A DNA stretch of 64,000 bases, from positions 1 through 64,000 of the forward strand of contig NZ_BDAU01000038.1 in NCBI RefSeq assembly GCF_001612615.1, written 5' to 3'. The translations under genes were made by a program, and so were the position numbers. Shown piece by piece: positions 49,663 to 57,550 of the stretch; within the stretch, counting starts at the first letter, position 1; each line of letters opens with the position of its first letter. This DNA is from Nocardia amikacinitolerans NBRC 108937 (GTDB taxonomy: Bacteria; Actinomycetota; Actinomycetes; Mycobacteriales; Mycobacteriaceae). Below the pieces are notes generated by a model. It was not told where the DNA came from. It worked only from the letters and a program-made list of their open reading frames with translations, and made no database searches.

Positions 49663-51386
49663 CCGCAGGCGTCGTCGGTATCCAGCAGGATTCGCCCACC
49701 GCGCGGGTCGCGGCCGCGTACCGGCGCATCGCCGAGGTGGACCGCCCCGAGGTGTGGATCACGCTGCGCCCCGAGCACGAGACCGCCGCCGACGCCGCCG
49801 AGGTGGAGCGGCGGCTGGCGGCGGGCGAGGCACTGCCGCTGGCCGGGCAACTGGTCGCGGTCAAGGACAACATCGACGTGGCGGGACTGCCCACCACCGC
49901 CGCCTGTCCCGAATTCGCCTACACCGCAACGGTTACCGCTACGTCGGTGGCGCGACTGCAAGCCGCGGGCGCCATCGTGCTCGGCAAGACGAACCTGGAC
50001 CAGTTCGCCACCGGCCTGGTCGGCACCCGGAGCCCGTACGGCGCGGTGCGGCATGCCGAGCATCCCGAGCTGATCTCCGGCGGCTCGTCCTCGGGTTCGG
50101 CGGTCGCGGTCGCGCTCGGCCTCGCCGACATCGGCGTCGGCACCGACACGGCCGGATCGGGCCGGGTGCCCGCCGCGCTGCACGGCATCGTCGGCATCAA
50201 GGCGACCCTGGGGATCATTCCGGCGCACGGCGTCGTCCCGGCCTGCGCCGACTACGACGCCGTCACGGTGTTCGCCGCGGACCTCGACAAGGCGGTCGCC
50301 GCGGCGGCCGTGATGGCGGGTCCGGAAGCGGACGATCCGCGCAGTCGCGACTGGCCCGCCGATGTGCGGCTCGCCGCGCCGCAGTCCCCGCGCGTCGCGG
50401 TGCCGCGGGCCGCGGATCTCGCCGCACTGAGCGACGAATACTGTGACGCCTTCACCAGAACCGTTGCCGCCGTGGTCGATTCCGGAATAGAGACGGTCGA
50501 GCTGGACATCTCGCCGCTGCTGGAGGCGGCGCTGCTGCTCTACGACGGCGCGATCGTCGCGGAACGCTATGCGGCGGTGGGGCGGTTCCTGGCGACCGGT
50601 CCTGCGGGTGCGGATCCCACGGTGGCGGCCATCATCGGCGCGGCCGAGTCCACCACCGGCCCTGGCTTCGCCGCCGACCTCGACACGCTGACCCGCACCC
50701 GCGCGAGAACCGCGCTGCTGCTGCGGGACTGCGACGCGCTGCTGCTGCCGACCACCACCGAACACCCGAGTATCGCCGCGGTGCAGGCGGATCCGATCGG
50801 CATCAACCGCCGCATGGGCACCTACACGAACTTCTGCAACCTGCTGGACATGGCGGCCGTCGCCGTTCCCGGCCAACCGACCGCGGCGGGCACTCCCTTC
50901 GGCGTGATGGTGGTGACGCCGGCCTTCGGCGACCAGGTCGCGATCGACATCGCCGCCCGCATCGGCGGACTCGCGCACGCGCCGCTGCTGGTCGAGGACG
51001 GGGTGCAGCTCGCCGTGTTCGGCGCGCACCTGCGTGGCCAGCCGCTGCACTGGCAGCTCGAGCGGATCGGCGCCCGGTTCGCCGGTGAGATCTCCACCAC
51101 CGACGCCTATCGGCTGACCGCCCTCGACACCGTTCCCGCCAAGCCGGGACTGGTCAGGCACGGCGCTGGCCTCGGCGCGCCGATTCTCGGCGAGTTGTTC
51201 ACCGTCTCGCGCGCCGCGCTCGGCGGCTTCCTGGCGGAACTGCCCCCGCCCATGGCGTTGACCAGCATCGAACTCGCCGACGGACGGTCCGTGGTCGGTT
51301 TCGCCTGCACCTACGATGCGGCCCTGACCGCCACCGACATCACCGAGTTCGGCGGCTGGAAGGCGTATCTGAACGGCGCGAACTGA
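49659..51386 (+). CDS. atzF: Allophanate hydrolase
   Basis: A 575-aa amidase-signature enzyme splitting allophanate into 2 NH3 and 2 CO2. Catalytic Lys69 (VAVKDNID), Ser-rich motif GGSSSGSAVAVALG (about 142-155), and nucleophile region GTDTAGSGRVPAA. The C-terminal ~130 residues (VFGAHLRGQPLHWQL...FGGWKAYL) are the separate allophanate hydrolase domain, so it is full-length. ATG 49659 overlaps the upstream stop (ATGA). Together with urea carboxylase it gives urease-independent nitrogen release. Confidence 0.94.
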   Translation: MTAGVVGIQQDSPTARVAAAYRRIAEVDRPEVWITLRPEHETAADAAEVERRLAAGEALPLAGQLVAVKDNIDVAGLPTTAACPEFAYTATVTATSVARLQAAGAIVLGKTNLDQFATGLVGTRSPYGAVRHAEHPELISGGSSSGSAVAVALGLADIGVGTDTAGSGRVPAALHGIVGIKATLGIIPAHGVVPACADYDAVTVFAADLDKAVAAAAVMAGPEADDPRSRDWPADVRLAAPQSPRVAVPRAADLAALSDEYCDAFTRTVAAVVDSGIETVELDISPLLEAALLLYDGAIVAERYAAVGRFLATGPAGADPTVAAIIGAAESTTGPGFAADLDTLTRTRARTALLLRDCDALLLPTTTEHPSIAAVQADPIGINRRMGTYTNFCNLLDMAAVAVPGQPTAAGTPFGVMVVTPAFGDQVAIDIAARIGGLAHAPLLVEDGVQLAVFGAHLRGQPLHWQLERIGARFAGEISTTDAYRLTALDTVPAKPGLVRHGAGLGAPILGELFTVSRAALGGFLAELPPPMALTSIELADGRSVVGFACTYDAALTATDITEFGGWKAYLNGAN

Positions 51387-51400
51387 CCACCCGCGCTCCT

Positions 51401-51438
51401 CCGATGGCCCGGCAGCCCACCCGCTGCCGGGCCATCGG
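51401..51438 (+). terminator. Terminator of the urea amidolyase operon
   Basis: 15-bp stem CCGATGGCCCGGCAG (51401-51415) / 51424-51438 with an 8-nt loop, 15 nt after the stop. Confidence 0.82.
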
Positions 51439-51461
51439 CGTTCTGCGTGTCCACGGATTCA

Positions 51462-51511
51462 GACATTTGTACTAGACAAACGTGCAACTCCTCTGTTAGA
51501 CATTTGTCTAA
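51462..51511 (+). promoter_or_regulatory. Operator sites for the FAD monooxygenase
   Basis: A perfect palindrome TTAGACA-TT-TGTCTAA at 51496-51511, and 20-odd bases upstream related half-sites in AGACATTTGTACTAGACAAA. Located 26 nt before the start codon, so binding would block transcription or translation. No regulator gene adjoins. Confidence 0.6.
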
Positions 51512-51536
51512 GACATTCGAGCCAGGAGTAGCCGAC

Positions 51537-52781
51537 ATGAGCATCACCCCCACCACCAACTCCCTCCGCGTGCTGATCAGCGGCGGCGGCATCGGCGGCA
51601 ATGCCGTTGCGCTGCAACTGCTCCGCGCGGGTATCCGCGCCACCGTCGTCGAGCGGGCCGCCGCGCCGCGCCCCGGCGGGCAGGCGGTGGACCTGCGCGG
51701 ACCCAGTCGAGAGGTCGCCGAGCGAATGGGACTGATGCCGGGCATCGAGGCCCGACAGCTCGACGAACGCGGCATGCTCTACCTCGACGACGCGGGCCGC
51801 GAGGAATTGCGCATGCCCGCAGAGCTTTTCGACGGCAAGGGCGGCGTCGCCGAAATCGAGATCACCAGGGGCGATCTGAACCAGGTCCTGCTCGACGCGC
51901 TCGCGGCGGCGGGTGGTGTCGACTACCGCTACGGCGAGTGGATCACCGAGATCGGCCAGGACGCGGACGGTGTCGAGGTCACCTTCGCCTCGGGCGCCGT
52001 CGAGCGCTTCGACATCGTGATCGGCGCCGACGGATTGCATTCCGCGACAAGGCGATTGGCGTTCGGGCCGGACGAGGACTTCGCCACCTACCTGGGCGGA
52101 TACATGTCGTTCTTCACCATGCCGACGCCGAAAGGCACCGAACCGCATTGGTTCTCGATGCATTCACTGGTCGGCGCGACCGGCATCGGACTGCGCCCCG
52201 ATGCCGACCCGTCGACGTGCAAGGCGATCGTCATGCTGCGCGGCGACGCCGATCCGACGCTGCGCCGCGATGTCGCGGCGCAACAGCGACTCATCAGTGA
52301 GCGGCTCGCGGGCGGCGGCTGGCATTCGGCCGCCATCACGGCGGCGATGACCGAGGCCGAGGACTTCTACTTCGACGAACTGGCCCGCATCGACATGCCG
52401 AGCTGGATCCGCGGCCGCGTCGCCCTGCTCGGCGACGCCGGATACTGCGGTTCGCCGCTGACCGGGCAGGGCACCGCCATGGCGCTGGTCGGCGCCTACG
52501 TGCTTGCCGGTGAGATCGCCTCGCGCGCAAACGATCCGGAACGTGCACTGGTTCGCTACGAGGAGGTGCTTCGCCCCTTCGTCGTCAAGGCCCAGGAGCT
52601 GCCGCCCGGTGGTCTGCGTGCGATGACCCCGAAGACCCGGCTCGGCATCCGTGCGGGGCGCGCGGTGTCGCGATTGATGACCGCCAAGGTGATGAAGCCG
52701 CTGATGATGCGGATGCTCACCGCGACCGAGTCCTACGAACTCCCCGATTATGCGACGCAGCCGGACGCAGTCCGCCAATAG
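51537..52781 (+). CDS. FAD-dependent monooxygenase (PHBH/TetX-like)
   Basis: A 414-aa class A flavoprotein monooxygenase. GGGIGGNAVALQLLRAG (FAD/NAD fold), TRGDLNQVLLDAL and DIVIGADGLHSATRR (DG motif), GRVALLGDAGYCGSPLTGQGTAMALVGAYVLA (GD motif). Such enzymes hydroxylate aromatic or antibiotic substrates, for example rifampicin or tetracycline; the substrate cannot be read from sequence. ATG 51537 with CCAGGAG upstream. Alone, with a perfect palindromic operator in front. Confidence 0.92.
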   Translation: MSITPTTNSLRVLISGGGIGGNAVALQLLRAGIRATVVERAAAPRPGGQAVDLRGPSREVAERMGLMPGIEARQLDERGMLYLDDAGREELRMPAELFDGKGGVAEIEITRGDLNQVLLDALAAAGGVDYRYGEWITEIGQDADGVEVTFASGAVERFDIVIGADGLHSATRRLAFGPDEDFATYLGGYMSFFTMPTPKGTEPHWFSMHSLVGATGIGLRPDADPSTCKAIVMLRGDADPTLRRDVAAQQRLISERLAGGGWHSAAITAAMTEAEDFYFDELARIDMPSWIRGRVALLGDAGYCGSPLTGQGTAMALVGAYVLAGEIASRANDPERALVRYEEVLRPFVVKAQELPPGGLRAMTPKTRLGIRAGRAVSRLMTAKVMKPLMMRMLTATESYELPDYATQPDAVRQ

Positions 52782-52870
52782 CCCCGCATGGCCGGAGCGA
52801 AGGCGGAGGTACGCGTATCCGACACAGCCGGACGCAGTCCGTCGCTAGCCCGCGCATGGCCGGAGCGAAG
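52758..52870. repeat. 45-bp direct repeat around the monooxygenase stop
   Basis: CAGCCGGACGCAGTCCG ... GCATGGCCGGAGCGAAG occurs at 52758-52802 and 52825-52870 (period 67-68 bp). The first copy covers the last codons and stop of the monooxygenase. A local duplication. Confidence 0.7.
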
Positions 52871-52873
52871 CGT

Positions 52874-53542
52874 CTAGCGAACCGGCACACCGAGTTCCGC
52901 GAGCAGACCTTCGACCCGCCGACCCACGTCGTCCCGGATGGGTCGCACGTCCTCGAGTTCCAATCCGGCCGGGTCCTCGATGATCCACTCCAGGTAGCGC
53001 GGGCCCGGCACCAGCGGGCAGGTGTCCCCGCAACCCATCGTGACGATCACGTCGGCGGCGCGAACGATCTCCTCGGTCCACGGTTTCGGATACTCGCCCG
53101 AGATATCGATACCGATCTCGGCCATCGCGTCGACGGCGGCCGGATTGAGCCGCGAACTCGGCTCCGAGCCGCCCGACCACGCCACCGCACGGCCCCGAGC
53201 GAGATGGGTGAAGATGCCGAGGGCGATCTGGGAACGGCCCGCGTTGTGCGTGCACAAGAACAGGACGGTCGGACGCGGTTGCGCCACTTTGCCTTCCAGC
53301 TTCGCCTTGGCGTCCAGCTGCTGGCGGGCGAACTTCTCCGCAAGGGTCGGCAGATACAGCGTCACCGTGGCGCGCGCGAGGAACTCCTCGTACGACGAAA
53401 ATAGGTAGGCGACAACGGTTTCGGGCGTGAACATGGTGGCGAACTCGTCGAGCAGCCGCTTTTCGGCGGCATTCAACTGTGTCTCGTGATCGAGGGCCAG
53501 CAGGCGATAGGCAGGCCCCGTCGGTGTGACCGAGCGTTCCAT
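52874..53542 (-). CDS. Arsenate reductase/low-MW protein-tyrosine-phosphatase-like protein
   Basis: A 222-aa protein with an N-terminal helical domain (three-helix bundle, LLDEFATMFTPETVVAYLFSSYEEF, residues ~15-80) followed by an LMW-phosphatase/ArsC domain (~90-222). The phosphate loop CTHNAGRS fits CX5RS and the acid Asp lies in a C-terminal EDP segment (IIEDPAG). Cys in TMGCGDTCP resembles the thioredoxin/mycothiol-coupled arsenate reductases of actinobacteria. ATG 53542. No arsenic regulator or pump adjoins, so arsenate as substrate is inferred only. Confidence 0.88.
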   Translation of the reverse strand: MERSVTPTGPAYRLLALDHETQLNAAEKRLLDEFATMFTPETVVAYLFSSYEEFLARATVTLYLPTLAEKFARQQLDAKAKLEGKVAQPRPTVLFLCTHNAGRSQIALGIFTHLARGRAVAWSGGSEPSSRLNPAAVDAMAEIGIDISGEYPKPWTEEIVRAADVIVTMGCGDTCPLVPGPRYLEWIIEDPAGLELEDVRPIRDDVGRRVEGLLAELGVPVR

Positions 53543-53903
53543 CCATCCAGCGTGACAGCCGCGTGTTCGACGCCGCAAACGAACTTACCGTGAACGCGAT
53601 TCACTGAGGTGACAACGATGGGGCGGGCCGGTTACCCCTCGTGAACCGGCCCGCCCATACCTTCGGGTGGGACTCCTGGCCTGCGACCGGACGGTTACCT
53701 TCGGCAGGGGGCGATCCTCCTTCGCCCACCAGCTCCAGGAAGAGCCGTCGATGGCGCCGCCGGAGGAGATCCGGCCGGGTCGGTCACCCCTCGTGGACCG
53801 ACCCGGCCGGGTTGTATCCCCGGGGCCCGACCTGTCACCCCTCGTGGACAGGTCGAGCCCGGTTCCCCACCCCCGGTGGTGGCTTGTTCCCCCTTCCCCC
53901 TGG
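53543..53903. other. Structured intergenic region
   Basis: 360 bp between two minus-strand genes. Contains three long hairpins with one shared loop (see separate entry) plus smaller stem-loops such as CCCATACC-TTCG-GGTGGG at 53653. No convincing ORF. The region is 3' of the secreted-protein gene and 5' of the ArsC-like gene. Confidence 0.5.
53621..53860. ncRNA. Three tandem hairpins with identical 10-nt loop
   Basis: Plus-strand reading: H1 53621-53656, 13-bp perfect stem (GGGCGGGCCGGTT); H2 53771-53810, 15-bp perfect stem (CCGGCCGGGTCGGTC); H3 53822-53860, 9-bp perfect stem (CGACCTGTC) extended by 4 bp past one mismatch. All three close the same loop ACCCCTCGTG (CACGAGGGGT on the minus strand) while the stem sequences differ and compensate. 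That pattern is typical of a selected RNA loop. Transcribed strand is unknown; minus would place them in the 3' UTR/5' leader between two genes. Confidence 0.6.
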
Positions 53904-54395
53904 TTACTGGCAGTACTCGAACGTGCCGAGTTCGGTACGGCCGTCCTTGATCAGGTATCCGGTCGCGGCGAGATCGGCACTGGCGACCGGGTTCTCCCCG
54001 TCCGGCGCCAGCCACTCGACCTGCTGCACGACCTGGTAGGCGTTCGGGTCGTTGCGCAGCACCTTTACCTCGGTGTCGTCCATCTCGGCGGGCTTGGTGT
54101 CGGTGGCCTTGCCCGTCTCCCACTCCCCCGCGCTGGCCAGCGTGTGCTGGGCGGCGTCGTAGACGAGGGTGCGGTACCGGATCTGCTGGTGCTCGCCGGG
54201 GCGGTAGCCGGGCTGCGCGTAGACGATCGGGGCGGCGATCTCGATCTCGATCCGGTCGTCCTTGTGGGTGCAGGTCGCCTGACCGGTGAGCGCGACGCCG
54301 GGGACTCCGGTGTCGGCCGAGGCGGCGCCCGCGCCGAACACGAGCGCGGCGGTGGTGGTGGAGAGAGCGAGGGCGGTGCGCAGCTTGCCGATCAT
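53904..54395 (-). CDS. Secreted protein of unknown function
   Basis: A 163-aa protein with a signal peptide (MIGKLRTALALSTTTAALVF, cleavage near GAASA-DTG). The mature part contains two cysteines (QATCTHK and FEYCQ at the very end), probably disulfide-bonded, and a beta-rich pattern (DDRIEIEIAAPIVYAQPGYRPGEHQQIRYRT). No family recognised. ATG 54395 with AAGGA upstream. Likely a monocistronic exported protein. Confidence 0.78.
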   Translation of the reverse strand: MIGKLRTALALSTTTAALVFGAGAASADTGVPGVALTGQATCTHKDDRIEIEIAAPIVYAQPGYRPGEHQQIRYRTLVYDAAQHTLASAGEWETGKATDTKPAEMDDTEVKVLRNDPNAYQVVQQVEWLAPDGENPVASADLAATGYLIKDGRTELGTFEYCQ

Positions 54396-54584
54396 CGTCT
54401 GTGCGTCCTTCGTGAGGTCCGGTTTCCGGTCGAACCGGTGTTGACACAAACAATGCGGCCCGCGTCTTGCCGCGCCCTTAAGAACACCTTGTATGGGCGA
54501 AGTGCCTGGTAGATCCGGATTTGCTAACACTTCCCCGCCGCGCGAGCGATGATGGAATCGTTGCGATCGATGATTGGAGCGACG

Positions 54585-54644
54585 ATGGAAACCGTGGTGG
54601 TCTGGATCCTTGCCGCAGTGCTGTACTGGTGGGGTCTGCTGTAG
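54585..54644 (+). CDS. Tiny hydrophobic membrane peptide
   Basis: Nineteen codons, METVVVWILAAVLYWWGLL, essentially one Trp-capped transmembrane helix. GGAG sits 6-7 nt before the ATG at 54585, and a 9-bp hairpin begins 7 nt after the stop, so it looks like a complete transcription unit. An in-frame ATG at 54552 would make it 30 aa. No homologue is recognised. Small regulatory membrane peptides have this form; coding status is unproven. Confidence 0.42.
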   Translation: METVVVWILAAVLYWWGLL

Positions 54645-54651
54645 TGAAGCA

Positions 54652-54674
54652 ACCTGGCCGTGCACCGGCCAGGT
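54652..54674 (+). terminator. Hairpin after the tiny ORF
   Basis: ACCTGGCCG (54652-54660) pairs perfectly with CGGCCAGGT (54666-54674), loop TGCAC. Confidence 0.6.
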
Positions 54675-54923
54675 CCATCCATCGGACTCGATCCGCCGCC
54701 CGTCGGCGATCGGGAACCTCGCTTCGGGGGCAGTACCGCTTCCGCCGCCCCAAGAGCGAACGATCACGCCCAAGTCCGGTCTCCCTCGGCACGACGGTTC
54801 GCGCTCATGGCTCCAGATACAGGCGCTCACAAGGCAGGCGCGGTATGCCGTCGGCCGACCGCACCGTGGCCGTATGTCCTGGACGAACTCCCGGTCGACG
54901 CGACAACCGTTGTGGCAGAACGC

Positions 54924-54956
54924 GAATGGTGCGCACCCTACGGGTGCGCACCATTC
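54924..54956. terminator. Terminator downstream of the MFS gene
   Basis: 15-bp perfect stem GAATGGTGCGCACCC (54924-54938) / GGGTGCGCACCATTC (54942-54956), TAC loop, 80 nt past the minus-strand MFS stop. Confidence 0.78.
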
Positions 54957-55035
54957 TCCGCGATCCTTCGGACGCTCGGCTTCTGTTGGCGGTTCGGCGG
55001 TAGCTCAGCTTCCCTTTTCGCGGATCGACTGTTGC

Positions 55036-56586
55036 TCAGCGTGTTTCGGCGAGCACTTCGGCGTCCTCGTCCGATCCGAGGACCGGCGCGTCCGGGTCTT
55101 TGCGTTCGCGAAGGAGGACCAGAGAGAGGGCGGCGGCGCAGAGGACCGAGCAGGCGGCGACGATGAAGGTGGTCGACATGCCGGAGGTGAAGGCGTCGCG
55201 GGCTGCGGCGGCCAGGCCGGTGTCGCCGGTGGCGGTGCTGATGGCGAGTGCGTCGGAGATGGACTCACGGCCGGATTCCGGTGCGTCGGCGGGCATTGCG
55301 TCGGAGTAGGTGCTCGACAGCACCGCGCCGAGCACGGCGACGCCGAGGGCGGCGCCCGCCTGCTGGATGGTGTCGTTGAGCGCGGAGCCGACGCCGGCGT
55401 GTTCGCCGGGCACCGCGCCCATCAGCGCGCCGATCGTGGCGGGCATGGCGAGACCGAAGCCGCTGCCCATGACGGCCATCGCGAGTGCGGGCAGCCAGAA
55501 GCTCGAGGTGGGCTCCAGCAGGGTGAGCAGTCCGAAGCCCGCTGCGGTCACGGTCAGGCCGACCGCGGTGATGCTGCGGTTGCCGACCTTGCTCGCCAGG
55601 GTGGCGCCGAGTCCGTTGAAGGCCAGCACGGCCACGGCCATCGGGGTGAACGCGAAGGCGGTCTCGGTCGGCGTGTACTCCAGCACGAACTGCAGGTACT
55701 GGGTGAGCGCGAGCAGCAGTCCGCCGTTGGCGAAGGTGAGCAGCACCAGCGAGAAGCTCGATCCGGTGAAGACGCGGTTGCGGAACAGCCCGAGCGGCAC
55801 CATCGGCGAATCGGTGGTCAGTTCGCGAATCACGAAGCCCGCCAAGCAGATCACGGCGACGGCGCCCGCGGTCATGGTGCCGCTGTCGGTGAGGCCGTGC
55901 GTGGGAACCATGATGATCGTCCAGACCAGCGCGGTCATGCCGACGACGGACAGCACCATGCCCGGCAGATCCGGCTTGCGCCACGGACCCTTCGACTCCG
56001 GCATCAGCACGATCGCGGCCACGATCGCAAGCACCACGATCGGCACGTTGAGCACGAACACCGAACCCCACCAGAAGTGATCGAGCAGCAGCCCGCCGGT
56101 CACCGGCCCGCCGACCATGCCGACCACCGCCACCGCGCTCCACGCCGCGATCGCCTTGGGTCGCTCGTCCTCGTCGAAGACGGTGATCAGGATCGACAGG
56201 GTGCTCGGCATGATGAGCGCGCCGCCGATGCCCATCACCACCCGGCCCGCGATCAGCAGTTCGGGCGTCGTCGCGAAGGCCGCCAGGACCGAGGCGGCGC
56301 CGAACAGCGCGAGTCCGACGATCATCACCAGCCTGCGGCCGAACTTGTCGGACAGGCTGCCCGAGGTGAGCAGCAGCCCGGCGAACACCAGGATGTAGGA
56401 GTCGATGATCCACTGGATGTCCTGGGCGCTCGCGCCGAGGTCGGTGGCGATCTGCGGGATGGCCACGTTCAACACCATGTTGTCGATGACCAGCACCAGT
56501 GTGCTCAGGCACAGCACGATCAGGATCAGCCAGCGCCGCGGGTCGCGGCTGGTCGCGGTCGCCTCCGCGAGGTCGGTCGTTTTCAT
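55036..56586 (-). CDS. MFS drug exporter, DHA2 (EmrB/QacA) family
   Basis: A 516-aa transporter with 14 predicted helices. Motif A GSLSDKFGRRLVMI, motif B-type LLIAGRVVMGIGGALIMPSTLSIL, and motif C AVVGMVGGPVTGGLLLDHFWW. N-terminal helix contains LVIDNMVLNVAIPQI, as in QacA/EmrB proton-driven antiporters. ATG 56586 with AAAGGG upstream. Divergent from a TetR gene with operator-like repeats between; probably a ligand-induced efflux pair. Confidence 0.95.
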   Translation of the reverse strand: MKTTDLAEATATSRDPRRWLILIVLCLSTLVLVIDNMVLNVAIPQIATDLGASAQDIQWIIDSYILVFAGLLLTSGSLSDKFGRRLVMIVGLALFGAASVLAAFATTPELLIAGRVVMGIGGALIMPSTLSILITVFDEDERPKAIAAWSAVAVVGMVGGPVTGGLLLDHFWWGSVFVLNVPIVVLAIVAAIVLMPESKGPWRKPDLPGMVLSVVGMTALVWTIIMVPTHGLTDSGTMTAGAVAVICLAGFVIRELTTDSPMVPLGLFRNRVFTGSSFSLVLLTFANGGLLLALTQYLQFVLEYTPTETAFAFTPMAVAVLAFNGLGATLASKVGNRSITAVGLTVTAAGFGLLTLLEPTSSFWLPALAMAVMGSGFGLAMPATIGALMGAVPGEHAGVGSALNDTIQQAGAALGVAVLGAVLSSTYSDAMPADAPESGRESISDALAISTATGDTGLAAAARDAFTSGMSTTFIVAACSVLCAAALSLVLLRERKDPDAPVLGSDEDAEVLAETR

Positions 56587-56631
56587 CGGGAGCCCTTTCG
56601 AGTAGCCGTTCCGTACGGCGTGCGTTCTGCC

Positions 56632-56660
56632 GAACACTGTACGGTCACCGAACACTGTTC
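56632..56660. promoter_or_regulatory. Operator repeats between MFS and TetR genes
   Basis: GAACACTGTTC (56650-56660), a perfect 11-bp palindrome, and a related copy GAACACTGTAC at 56632-56642, spaced by 18 bp. Probably TetR-binding sites overlapping the exporter promoter. Confidence 0.6.
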
Positions 56661-56740
56661 GCAATAGCGAACGTCGTGTGATCGAGCGAACGCCGTGCGA
56701 GCACGCGCTACGCTGACCGAAGGACCGAGGAGGAACGCAG

Positions 56741-57478
56741 ATGGATGCCGACGACGGCGAGATCCAATCCGTATGGACGCGGCCGCAGCGGCGCAAGCGC
56801 GATCAGCCCGCGCTGACCCGCGCGCAGATCGTCGCCGCGGCGATCGAGCTGCTGGCCAGCGAGGGCACCGAAGCGCTGAGCATGCGCAAGCTCGGCGCGA
56901 AACTGAACGCGGGGGCGACCTCGCTCTACACGCACGTCGCCAACAAGGACGAGATCATCGAGCTGGCCGCCGATCAGGTGATCGGCGAGCTGACCGTCCC
57001 CGACCCCGCGCACCCCGGCGGCTGGCGTGCCGCCATGCGGGAGTACGCGACGGAGCTGCGCGGGCTGATCCTGCGCAACCCGTGGCTCGCCGCGGTGTTC
57101 GGCGAGATCGGCACCCTGTACCTGGGGCCGAACATGATGCGCTCCTGCGAGGGCGTTCTCGCGGTGCTCGAATCCGCCGGATTCGACGAGGAGCGCGCGG
57201 ACAACGCGATGAACGTGCTGTTCGGCTACGTCGTGGGAATCACCTCGGCGGAAGCGGCCTCGCTCGCAGTGATCCGGCGCAGCGGGCTCGATGCCGCGGA
57301 TTGGCTCGGCAAGATGCTGGCGGCGGGCGAGGCCGCGTCCCGGAACTACCCCCGGCTGCACAGGCGCTACACGTCCAAGGCGGACTCCGCGGACGTGCGG
57401 ATGCCGGCAGACACCTTCGCTCAGCAGGTCGAGATCATTCTCGACGGCTTGGATCCCGCGCTCCGCGGCTGCGGCTGA
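56741..57478 (+). CDS. TetR-family regulator (TetR_C tetracycline-repressor-like)
   Basis: A 245-aa repressor. HTH: ALTRAQIVAAAIELLASEGTEALSMRKLGAKLNAGATSLYTHVANKDEI, recognition helix AGATSLYTHV. The C-terminal domain is long, like TetR(C)-type drug-binding domains. ATG 56741 with GAGGA upstream. Controls the divergent DHA2 exporter, most likely by drug-released repression. Confidence 0.92.
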   Translation: MDADDGEIQSVWTRPQRRKRDQPALTRAQIVAAAIELLASEGTEALSMRKLGAKLNAGATSLYTHVANKDEIIELAADQVIGELTVPDPAHPGGWRAAMREYATELRGLILRNPWLAAVFGEIGTLYLGPNMMRSCEGVLAVLESAGFDEERADNAMNVLFGYVVGITSAEAASLAVIRRSGLDAADWLGKMLAAGEAASRNYPRLHRRYTSKADSADVRMPADTFAQQVEIILDGLDPALRGCG

Positions 57479-57500
57479 TCGCGAGAACCGCTGCGGGAGA

Positions 57501-57540
57501 ACGCAAAAGGCGCGCACCTGTGCGGTGCGCGCCCTTGCGT
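57501..57540. terminator. Bidirectional terminator, TetR/catalase
   Basis: GGCGCGCACC (57509-57518) / GGTGCGCGCC (57524-57533) with an outer ACGCAA/TTGCGT pairing. Between convergent genes. Confidence 0.8.
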
Positions 57541-57550
57541 GCGCGAAACG

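Larger units (their letters stand above)
54396..54920. other. Intergenic region with a tiny ORF
   Basis: Upstream of the secreted-protein gene and downstream of the MFS gene. Only the 19-codon ORF and its hairpin are supported; longer open frames here have no ribosome sites or family features. Confidence 0.4.

Noticed and set aside
53737..53890. Short plus-strand ORF with VTPRG repeats through the hairpins
   Set aside because: The repeated peptide comes from the shared loop ACCCCTCGTG; stem complementarity is a better explanation than coding.
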